Origin: Pseudomonadota bacterium | GTDB lineage: Bacteria; Desulfobacterota; BSN033; WVXP01; G020346125 | Direction: 5' to 3' | Length of the DNA: 11,462 bases | NCBI GenBank assembly: GCA_030608745.1 | Contig: JAUWDQ010000065.1 | Location: 1 to 11,462 of the forward strand | In this document: positions 6,431 through 11,462 of the stretch, one piece after another | Numbering within the stretch: the stretch's first letter is position 1 | How the letters are laid out: each line of letters opens with the position of its first letter | Program-made: the position numbers and the translations under genes | The notes under the pieces: model-generated | The model's database searches: none | Told to the model about the DNA's origin: nothing | The model's input: the letters and a program-made list of their open reading frames with translations, nothing else

Positions 6431-7075
6431 CTAGTCGATCTTGATCACTATCTTTTTGGGATTTTCGGCGCCCTTTAGGGAAGAGATCATTCCCTTGATG
6501 GTGCGGATCAAAAATCTCTTCACGAAGGGGGAAAGGGATACGGGTTTTCGGTTTACCCTCAGGGAAATCTCTTCCATTTGGTCCCCCTGCAAGAATTTGG
6601 ATTCGATGAGGTCAACGATTCCCTTGACATCATCGATGTCCAGACACGGGACTCCGATATCAAAAGGCCGGTTACTGGCGATGGCGATGAGGTTGTCCTT
6701 CTTGGTGCAGAGGAGCTCTTCGTGTTTTCCCTCCCTGAAGACCTCGATCTTCGGCTGGACATCCTTCTTGAACCCCTCCGACAGAATGAGATCCGCGTCC
6801 TCACCGAAGGAATCCCCCAACTCCTCAAGGGACATGTCCTTATCCACATCGCGGATTAAAGCAACCTTTCGGGGGGACGAGATAACCACGGCCTGAGCTC
6901 CGGCCCGCTTATGTCGCCAGCTGTCCTTGCCCTCCTTGTCAATTTCAAAACCATGGAGGTCATGTTTGACCGTGGTTACACGATATCCCCTTCGGCTAAG
7001 CTCCGGAACGATCTTCTCGATAAGGGTGGTCTTTCCGCTGTCAGATTTTCCCACGATGGAGACAATGGGAATCAT
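6431..7075 (-). CDS. mobB: Molybdopterin-guanine dinucleotide biosynthesis protein MobB, with a C-terminal extension
   Basis: MobB is a P-loop GTP-binding adaptor that assists guanine dinucleotide cofactor formation. Residues 1-160 are a standard MobB domain: Walker A GKSDSGKTT (9-17), the VKHDLHGFEIDKEGKDSWRH block (36-55) followed by RAGA, and ILSEGFK (97-103). Residues from about 165 to 214 form an extra basic module (SLRVNRKPVSLSPFVKRFLI...KGMISSLKGAE...) not found in the short E. coli MobB. From memory, similar tails occur in MobB of other anaerobes; I could not check this. The ATG overlaps the moeA stop as ATGA, so the two genes are translationally coupled. No mobA is seen next to it; the nucleotidyltransferase downstream looks MocA-like, which is an odd pairing. 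Confidence 0.92.
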   Translation of the reverse strand: MIPIVSIVGKSDSGKTTLIEKIVPELSRRGYRVTTVKHDLHGFEIDKEGKDSWRHKRAGAQAVVISSPRKVALIRDVDKDMSLEELGDSFGEDADLILSEGFKKDVQPKIEVFREGKHEELLCTKKDNLIAIASNRPFDIGVPCLDIDDVKGIVDLIESKFLQGDQMEEISLRVNRKPVSLSPFVKRFLIRTIKGMISSLKGAENPKKIVIKID

Positions 7076-8328
7076 GTTGCCTCAACTCCTTGATGATTTT
7101 CCAATATTGCGGATTCGAAACTCCGATCCAAAATCTGGACCCGAACCTTTTCCCCCGCCTTGATCTGCGTCCTGTCCTCGGGAGCGATGATTAGGCCATT
7201 GGCATCGACCATGGAGTTGAGGATGCCAGAGCCTTGAGGTCCGGTAGTAGTCACCACATATCGATCCTCCTCCAACGACACCCTGGCCCTCACAAAATGG
7301 CGGTTGCCCGGCTTTTTTATAATCTCCTCCTTGAGGACCGCTTCTACTATCGGTCTGAAGAGGTTTTTGTGTCCCATCATCTTCAAAAGCGAGGGCCGGA
7401 CGAACTGCTCGAAGGAGACCATGGAGGAAACGGGGTTGCCCGGGAGACCGAAGGTGGGTTTCCCCCCTATGGTCCCGAAGGCCAAGGGTTGTCCCGGCCT
7501 CATGGCAACCCGCCAAAACTCCATCTGAAAACCGATTCCCCCAAGGACGTCTTTGACCAGATCGTAATCACCGACGGATACCCCGGCGGAGGAGAGGATG
7601 ATATCCGTCCTCAAGCCCTGGCGAAGCATCTGCTCGATCTCCGTCGGATCATCCTTGGCAATACCCAACTGGAGGGGAAGGGCCCCACATTCCATGACCT
7701 GGGCGGCAAGGGTATAAGAGTTGCTACTGACGATTTTATGATCCGCAATCCCTTCATCCACGTCTACCAGCTCATCCCCCGTGCAGAGGATGGCCACTAC
7801 GGGCCTTTGGTGGACAGATACAAAAGCCCTGCCAACAGAGGCCAGCATTCCCACCTCGGCGGCGCGAATTACCGAGCCTTTGGAGATGACCCGATCCCCC
7901 TTTTTTACATCCTCCCCAGCCCTTCTGATGTGCTCCCCGCGGGGGACTTCCTGGAAAACCCTCACTCCTTCCCCTGTTTTTTCCGTATCCTCCACCATAA
8001 CCACGGTGTCGGCCCCTTTGGGTAGGGGGGCTCCGGTCATAATCCGTACGGCCTCCCCTTTGGTTACGCTCATTTGGGGGAGGATTCCCGCCGGCAATTC
8101 CTCGATCACTTTGAGGGAAATGGGGCTCTCCCTTGAAGCCCCTTTGATATCGGTGGCCCGAACGGCGTATCCATCCATTGCCGAATTGTCCAGGGGAGGG
8201 ATATCTCTTGGTGCAAGGATATCCTCACCGATTACCCTTCCTAAAGAGCCAATGATATCCACCTTCTCCAAACCCAAAACCTGGATTCGGGCCAGAATCC
8301 GATTCAATGCCTCTTCCACAGAAACCAT
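7072..8328 (-). CDS. moeA: Molybdopterin molybdenumtransferase MoeA
   Basis: MoeA inserts molybdate into adenylylated molybdopterin, releasing AMP. At 418 residues it has the family's usual length. Motifs are PLDNSAMDGYA (45-55), RIMTGAPLPKGADTVVMVED (95-114), RRAGEDVKKGD (135-145), CTGDEL (182-187), the active-site SSAGVSVGDYD (246-256, matching SGGVSVG..D of E. coli), RPGQPLAFG (277-285) and LPGNPVSSMVSFEQ (295-308). A C-terminal beta domain ends the protein. The frame is open upstream to 8415, but the ATG at 8328 has AAGGAGGG eight bases before it, and the protein from there starts as other MoeA proteins do. A candidate promoter at 8357-8386 would lie inside the longer version. It is the first gene of moeA-mobB-mocA-yqeB. 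Confidence 0.95.
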   Translation of the reverse strand: MVSVEEALNRILARIQVLGLEKVDIIGSLGRVIGEDILAPRDIPPLDNSAMDGYAVRATDIKGASRESPISLKVIEELPAGILPQMSVTKGEAVRIMTGAPLPKGADTVVMVEDTEKTGEGVRVFQEVPRGEHIRRAGEDVKKGDRVISKGSVIRAAEVGMLASVGRAFVSVHQRPVVAILCTGDELVDVDEGIADHKIVSSNSYTLAAQVMECGALPLQLGIAKDDPTEIEQMLRQGLRTDIILSSAGVSVGDYDLVKDVLGGIGFQMEFWRVAMRPGQPLAFGTIGGKPTFGLPGNPVSSMVSFEQFVRPSLLKMMGHKNLFRPIVEAVLKEEIIKKPGNRHFVRARVSLEEDRYVVTTTGPQGSGILNSMVDANGLIIAPEDRTQIKAGEKVRVQILDRSFESAILENHQGVEAT

Positions 8329-8356
8329 GGTTCCAACCCTCCTTACAATCCCCAAG

Positions 8357-8386
8357 ATGATAGCATAAAGGTACAGTCGATGTAAA
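8357..8386 (-). promoter_or_regulatory. Candidate sigma-70 promoter of the molybdenum operon
   Basis: On the minus strand, TTTACA (8386-8381) is followed after 18 bases by TATCAT (8362-8357). Each hexamer is one mismatch from consensus, and a TGC just before the -10 makes it an extended -10 element. Transcription would start near 8350 and give moeA a leader of about 22 bases that contains its strong Shine-Dalgarno. Confidence 0.5.
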
Positions 8387-8470
8387 AGAATTCCGTGCCA
8401 ACCCCATGAATGCACGCCTTAGGGATAGTCAGCTCCAGTCCATTACCCACCATAACCCGCGTTCTGGAGG

Positions 8471-8508
8471 GGGCCTTTTGAAAGGCCAAGCAGGTACTCC
8501 CCTTGGCC
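8471..8508 (-). other. Two mutually exclusive hairpins between larE and moeA
   Basis: Read on the minus strand, GGCCAAG (8508-8502) can pair with CTTGGCC (8490-8484), giving a 7-bp stem. The final GGCC of that arm can instead begin GGCCTTTCAAAAGGCC (8487-8472), a second hairpin. Both cannot form at once. No clear T tract follows, so a simple terminator for the mnmA-larE transcript is only weakly supported. The structure lies upstream of the moeA promoter candidate. The rest of 8329-8560 shows no convincing gene. Confidence 0.35.
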
Positions 8509-8560
8509 GTGCGTCGGCAGAAGATGGTCATGAGATTCGAGAAAGGGTAATATTTTGGCC

Positions 8561-9376
8561 CTAAAGCACCTCGTTCATGCTTCCCGACCGAAACCCTTGC
8601 AGGTCCAGCGTGACGTAGGTATAGCCGATTTCCCTCAGCCTTTTCACCACTCGAATTCTGGTTCGGGGGTCAAGCAGGGATTCGATTTCTTCAGACGGGA
8701 TTTCAATCCGCGCCGTCTTCCCGTGATGCCTCACCCGAACCTGGCTAAAACCCAGGCGAATGAGGAATTGCTCCGCCCTTTCGATTTGCCCCACAGCTTC
8801 GCGGGTGATCCGGTCCCCGTAGGGGAGCCTTGATGCCAGACAGGCCAAGGAGGGCTTATTCCAGGTGGGAAGGCCGAACACGCGTGATTCGGCTCGAATT
8901 TCCGCCTTAGTCAAACCCGCCTCCCTCAAGGGACTTCGAATGGACATCTCCTGTATGGCCGTCATCCCGGGACGAAAATCCCTTTCGTCGTCCACCGTCG
9001 ATCCCTCGGCGATGGAGGAGAGATTCATTTTCCGCGCGATCTCCTTTAACTGGGTGAATAGCTCCTGCTTGCAATGATAGCATCTATTGACCGGATTGGC
9101 GGCAAATTCGGGAAGGTCCAGCTCATGGGATTCGACGAAGAGGTGTTGGACATCTATTTCCCGGGCAAGCTTCCGGGCTGCGGCGTATTCCCTCTTCGGA
9201 TAAACGGGGGATTTCGCCGTCACGGCAACAACTCTCCCTCGACCGAGGGTCTCTCGGGCCACCTTGAGGAGAAAAGTGCTGTCGACACCCCCGGAAAATG
9301 CAACAATTAGGGAATCTATCTCCCGGAGGATCTCCTTTAGGCTTTCCATCTTCTGGCCTATCCTTTGAGGGCCCAT
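8561..9376 (-). CDS. larE: LarE-type PP-loop sulfur transferase
   Basis: LarE supplies sulfur to the pyridinium dithiocarboxylate precursor of the nickel-pincer nucleotide cofactor used by lactate racemase LarA and relatives. This 271-residue protein has the PP-loop FSGGVDST (27-34), the NRCYHCKQELF block (97-107), GSTVDDERDFRPGM (125-138), RSPLREAGLTKAEIR (147-161) and the NKPSLACLASRLPYG block (173-187). Cysteines C99, C102 and C179 form the CxxC...C triad seen in cluster-binding LarE proteins, whereas the Lactobacillus enzyme sacrifices a single Cys. The start ATG has GAGGA seven bases upstream, and this overlaps the mnmA TGA stop. No larA, larB or larC is in the window. A different sulfur acceptor is possible, given the molybdenum genes downstream and mnmA upstream. 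Confidence 0.9.
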   Translation of the reverse strand: MGPQRIGQKMESLKEILREIDSLIVAFSGGVDSTFLLKVARETLGRGRVVAVTAKSPVYPKREYAAARKLAREIDVQHLFVESHELDLPEFAANPVNRCYHCKQELFTQLKEIARKMNLSSIAEGSTVDDERDFRPGMTAIQEMSIRSPLREAGLTKAEIRAESRVFGLPTWNKPSLACLASRLPYGDRITREAVGQIERAEQFLIRLGFSQVRVRHHGKTARIEIPSEEIESLLDPRTRIRVVKRLREIGYTYVTLDLQGFRSGSMNEVL

Positions 9377-9385
9377 TATGTTTCC

Positions 9386-10495
9386 TCAAGTACGTATCGC
9401 CCTTTCAATCCATCCCCCTCCCATGACCACATCTCCATCATAAAAGACCACCGCTTGGCCGGGGGTAATAGCCTCCTGAGGATGAGCGAAATCCACTTTC
9501 ACCTTACCATCCTCTAAGGGCTCGACGATGGCATCTGCCGCCCTGTGGGCATACCGTATCTTGGCCTTCACCCTGATCGGTTGACGGATTTCATCTACGG
9601 CGATCCAATTTACTCGATCCGCAATCAGCCCCTTGCCGTACACCTCCCGTTTTTCGCCGACGAAAATGAGGTTTCTTTCCCTGTCGAATCCCAACACATA
9701 GAGGGGCCTGCCGGCCGAAAGGCCGAGGCCCTTTCGCTGCCCAATGGTATAAAAAGGGAGGCCCTTGTGCCTCCCCAAAATTCGGCCCTGGGTATCGACG
9801 ATGTCTCCGGCCTCTATTCCACAGGACACCCTCCGTCGTAGAAATGGACGATAGTCCACCCCCGGGATAAAGCAGATCTCCTGACTTTCGGGCTTATCGT
9901 GGACCCTTAAACCAATGTCCATGGCTTTTTTCCTCACATCCTCCTTTCGGGAATATCCCAACGGAAAGAGGGCATGGCCTAACTGGTTTTGGGAGAGGGA
10001 GAAGAGGACATAGGATTGGTCCTTTTTCAGATCCTTGCCCCTCTTCAGGAGGTACCTTCTCATCGCTTGGTCATACTCCACCGTGGCATAGTGTCCGGTG
10101 GCGACGAAGGTGGCCTCCAGTTCCCGGGCTTTCCCGAGGAGTGCCCCAAACTTCACCTTCTCATTACAGAGGATGCATGGATTAGGGGTCCGGGCGTTAA
10201 GGTATTCTTTACAGAAGTAGGCGATTACCTCCTTCTCGAATTGCTCTTTTAGGTTGAGGACATAGAAGGGGACTCCCAGTTTTTGGGCAACCCTACGGGC
10301 ATCCTCCACGTCAGAAACGCCGCAGCACCCGTAAAAATCCCTTTGCCTATCGGAGGGGAAATTCTTCTCCGAATCCCAAATGCGCATCGTGGCTCCGATC
10401 ACCTCGTAGCCCGCCTCCTTCAAAAGATAGGCAGTGAGGCTGCTGTCGACGCCTCCACTCATGGCGACGACAACTCTCTTTAGATTCCTCATCAT
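9386..10495 (-). CDS. mnmA: tRNA 2-thiouridine(34) synthase MnmA
   Basis: MnmA adenylates and thiolates uridine 34 of the Lys, Glu and Gln tRNAs, improving wobble decoding. The 369-residue length is normal. The PP-loop is AMSGGVDSS (11-19). It is followed by FYGCCGVSDVEDARRVA (54-70), ARTPNPCILCNEKVKFG (101-117), ATGHYA (132-137), KDQSYVLFSL (158-167), KPESQEICFIP (201-211) and TIGQRKGLG. C110 and C208 match the two catalytic cysteines of E. coli (C102 and C199). The extra C107 replaces the E. coli Asp of NPDILC, giving a CxxC...C arrangement. The start is ATG-ATG; the first has AGGGTGA about nine bases upstream. larE follows 9 bases after the stop, so the two are almost certainly cotranscribed. 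Confidence 0.97.
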   Translation of the reverse strand: MMRNLKRVVVAMSGGVDSSLTAYLLKEAGYEVIGATMRIWDSEKNFPSDRQRDFYGCCGVSDVEDARRVAQKLGVPFYVLNLKEQFEKEVIAYFCKEYLNARTPNPCILCNEKVKFGALLGKARELEATFVATGHYATVEYDQAMRRYLLKRGKDLKKDQSYVLFSLSQNQLGHALFPLGYSRKEDVRKKAMDIGLRVHDKPESQEICFIPGVDYRPFLRRRVSCGIEAGDIVDTQGRILGRHKGLPFYTIGQRKGLGLSAGRPLYVLGFDRERNLIFVGEKREVYGKGLIADRVNWIAVDEIRQPIRVKAKIRYAHRAADAIVEPLEDGKVKVDFAHPQEAITPGQAVVFYDGDVVMGGGWIERAIRT

Positions 10496-10635
10496 GGGTA
10501 AGATTCACCCTTCGGAGAGCCTCCAGGGAAAGAACAAGGCTCAATTGGTGAGTACAATCTTCTCAGGCGAAGCAACCGAGATCGTTGCCACCTTTTCTCT
10601 CGAATTATTATATAAAAGCCTCCTCGCGGGGAAAC
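10496..10635 (-). promoter_or_regulatory. Leader region of mnmA with possible promoter and hairpins
   Basis: The 140 bases before mnmA hold a minus-strand TATAAT at 10612-10607 with only a poor -35 (TTTCCC-like), so promoter assignment is weak. Within the putative leader, GCAAC (10588-10584) pairs with GTTGC (10576-10572), extended by AGG/CCT across an internal loop (10565-10593). GAGCC...GGCTC forms a second hairpin (10517-10542). I do not recognise a known riboswitch class. It resembles a T-box only superficially. Confidence 0.3.
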
Positions 10636-11043
10636 TTAGAACTGGACCTCCATGGCACTATAAGGGCACACGGTCACGCACATCTCGCAGGCAATGCACT
10701 CAGCCTTTTCAAAGCTCACCAGCATGGTATCCCGTTCCACTGAGAGGGCATGGGTGGGACAGAGAGACGTGCAGGCCGTACAGTGGGTACAGAGGTCCTT
10801 GAGCCATCTTATATCTTTCGATAGCTTCTGGGTCTCCACGCCTATTTTCGCTAGATAGTCCATCCCCCTCTGGAGCTGTTTTTTCTTGCCGGTCACCTCG
10901 AGCACTAACATCCCTTCTTCCTTCGGTATGATGTGACCTCGAAGAATATTGACCATGAGATCATATTCTTTAATCAGATTGTAGGTGACGGGTTGATCGG
11001 TCAGATCAGGTGGAAACCTGAGTACCACTTTTGTCGTTGTCAT
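10636..11043 (-). CDS. NIL-domain 2x[4Fe-4S] ferredoxin
   Basis: This 135-residue protein has an N-terminal NIL domain (about 4-76; VVLRFPPDLTDQPVTYNLIKE...GHIIPKEEGMLVLEVTG), a ligand-binding fold also found in methionine ABC transporter ATPases. It is fused to a bacterial ferredoxin domain. Two complete cluster motifs are present: C85, C88, C91, C95 (CTHCTACTSLCP) and C116, C119, C122, C126 (CIACEMCVTVCP). It follows the DUF39 gene. This pairing corresponds to the methanogen MA1821-MA1822 genes implicated in homocysteine synthesis from aspartate semialdehyde and sulfide, where the ferredoxin partner is thought to supply electrons. The frame is open to 11220, but the ATG at 11043 has GGAGG seven bases upstream and matches the NIL start. 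The upstream part contains the DUF39 stop region and a structured spacer. Confidence 0.93.
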   Translation of the reverse strand: MTTTKVVLRFPPDLTDQPVTYNLIKEYDLMVNILRGHIIPKEEGMLVLEVTGKKKQLQRGMDYLAKIGVETQKLSKDIRWLKDLCTHCTACTSLCPTHALSVERDTMLVSFEKAECIACEMCVTVCPYSAMEVQF

Positions 11044-11123
11044 AAAGGCTCCTCCCTTTTCAGGGAGTTCGGGTAACCTTGGGCCAGAACTCCCTCGTTC
11101 AGTAGCCCAAGAACCCGAACTCC
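11044..11123 (-). promoter_or_regulatory. Structured spacer with alternative hairpins covering the ferredoxin ribosome-binding site
   Basis: In the minus-strand transcript, a long hairpin pairs 11123-11113 with 11074-11064 (11 bp) and 11111-11105 with 11084-11078 (7 bp), with a small asymmetric internal loop and a 20-base terminal loop. A second hairpin, CTCCCTGAAAAGGGAG (11067-11052), has a 6-bp stem and a GAAA tetraloop, and it buries the Shine-Dalgarno AGGGAGGAG. A third pairing joins AGGGAGTTC (11095-11087) to GAACTCCCT (11070-11062). All three compete for the same bases, so the spacer could switch ribosome access to the ferredoxin start. This is inferred from pairing only. Confidence 0.5.
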
Positions 11124-11132
11124 ATTGATGTC

Positions 11133-11462
11133 TTATACTGCTTTCTTGAACCTTATGGGTTTTTCCTGAAGTCCCTTGAAGACAATCCCGGAATCCGATG
11201 AGGGAAGCCGCTGGACACATTTGGTCAGAAAAAACTCACCTTTCTGGATACAATCCTTCAAAATGCCAGCGATCTCCCTGGCCATGGCATAGCTGGAAAA
11301 GCTCGCCGTGGGGACTTTCTTCCCATCGAGCGAGATCTCGCCCGTCTTCAACTGGGCGTAGTTCACCTCTGCCAGGCTTCCGGACTCTCGCTGGGGATAC
11401 GTTTCGCTGTAGTCCACCACCTGGGCCACGATATCCTCGTCCCGGACAGCTGCATGGACAAC
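11133..11462 (-). CDS. DUF39 homocysteine biosynthesis protein, C-terminal part
   Basis: Only the last 109 codons are in the window; the gene continues past its right edge. The visible part (VVHAAVRDEDIVAQVVDYS...YPQRESGSLAEVNYAQLKTGEISLDGKKVPTASFSSYAMAREIAGILKDCIQKGEFFLT) is typical of DUF39, the family required in methanogens and proposed in other anaerobes for converting aspartate semialdehyde and sulfide to homocysteine. The protein ends soon after GEFFLTKCVQRLP..., without the C-terminal CBS domains found in the Methanosarcina homologue. The reading frame is open through 11462; the GTG near 11429 is internal, not the start. The NIL ferredoxin gene begins 89 bases downstream on the same strand. 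The conserved catalytic cysteine should lie in the missing N-terminal part. Confidence 0.9.
   Translation of the reverse strand, partial: VVHAAVRDEDIVAQVVDYSETYPQRESGSLAEVNYAQLKTGEISLDGKKVPTASFSSYAMAREIAGILKDCIQKGEFFLTKCVQRLPSSDSGIVFKGLQEKPIRFKKAV

Noticed and set aside
7234..8025. 263-codon plus-strand open frame antisense to moeA
   Set aside because: It is a shadow of moeA. Its translation shows no family features, while the opposite strand carries all MoeA motifs.
8370..8400. TTGGCACGG on the minus strand before moeA as a third sigma-54 promoter
   Set aside because: The -24 element is perfect, but the bases at the required -12 position are not GC, so the site lacks an essential half.
8329..8415. 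N-terminal extension of moeA to 8415
   Set aside because: The extra 29 residues are not typical of MoeA. The ATG at 8328 has an excellent AAGGAGGG site, and a promoter candidate lies inside the extension.
8343..8531. 62-codon minus-strand open frame between larE and moeA
   Set aside because: It has no Shine-Dalgarno before its ATG and no recognisable family, and it overlaps both the hairpins and the best moeA promoter candidate. Its stop happens to abut the moeA ribosome-binding site, so it is not fully excluded.
10580..10600. T-box leader before mnmA
   Set aside because: AGGTGGCAACG loosely recalls the T-box consensus, but the matching antiterminator half, the specifier stem and a terminator are missing, and mnmA is not a usual T-box target.
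11044..11220. N-terminal extension of the NIL ferredoxin to 11220
   Set aside because: The extension runs through the 3' end of the DUF39 gene in another frame and through the structured spacer. The ATG at 11043 has GGAGG at the right distance and begins the NIL domain.

Overview
The window reads as a piece of chromosome from an anaerobic bacterium, most likely a Desulfobacterota (deltaproteobacterium-like) or related sulfate-reducing or syntrophic lineage. This is inferred from gene content and is not a taxonomic search. The indicators are a DUF39 plus NIL-ferredoxin homocysteine pair, a selenium-associated YqeB-type molybdenum gene, sigma-54 type promoters, an MJ0042-type zinc-ribbon/RDD protein, a DUF4124 protein, and a GAF/PAS sensor paired with a small excisionase-type HTH protein. 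There are no rRNA or tRNA genes, no CRISPR array and no intact mobile element.

Layout. (1) 17-727 (+) encodes ribose-5-phosphate isomerase RpiA. It converges, with a 10-base gap, on a minus-strand zinc-ribbon/RDD membrane protein (738-1565). (2) 1671-2222 (-) encodes a secreted DUF4124 protein. (3) About 320 bases of AT-rich non-coding DNA lie between two divergent sigma-54-like promoters and contain a small imperfect palindrome. (4) 2650-4889 (+) is a two-gene unit: a 64-residue HTH protein and a 668-residue GAF-PAS-PAS-HATPase protein whose phosphoacceptor histidine appears to be replaced by Asn451. (5) 5004-8328 (-) is a compact molybdenum cofactor operon, transcribed moeA, mobB, mocA-like, yqeB, with overlaps or 10-base gaps and its own sigma-70-like promoter at 8357-8386. 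(6) 8561-10495 (-) is mnmA followed 9 bases later by larE, two related PP-loop sulfur-transfer enzymes. (7) 10636-11462 (-) is the end of a DUF39 gene followed by a NIL-domain 2x[4Fe-4S] ferredoxin, separated by an 89-base spacer with mutually exclusive RNA hairpins, one of which covers the ferredoxin Shine-Dalgarno.

How they fit together. The right two thirds of the window share a theme of sulfur and metal cofactor chemistry: homocysteine formation from sulfide, tRNA thiolation (MnmA), sacrificial or cluster-dependent sulfur insertion (LarE), and molybdate insertion and nucleotide attachment to molybdopterin (MoeA, MobB, MocA, YqeB). The MocA/YqeB pair points to molybdenum hydroxylases of the xanthine dehydrogenase family, and MobB to enzymes carrying the guanine dinucleotide form. 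None of the target enzymes is in the window. The most unusual items are the degenerate histidine kinase with its HTH partner under a sigma-54-like promoter, and the structured spacer in the DUF39-ferredoxin operon.
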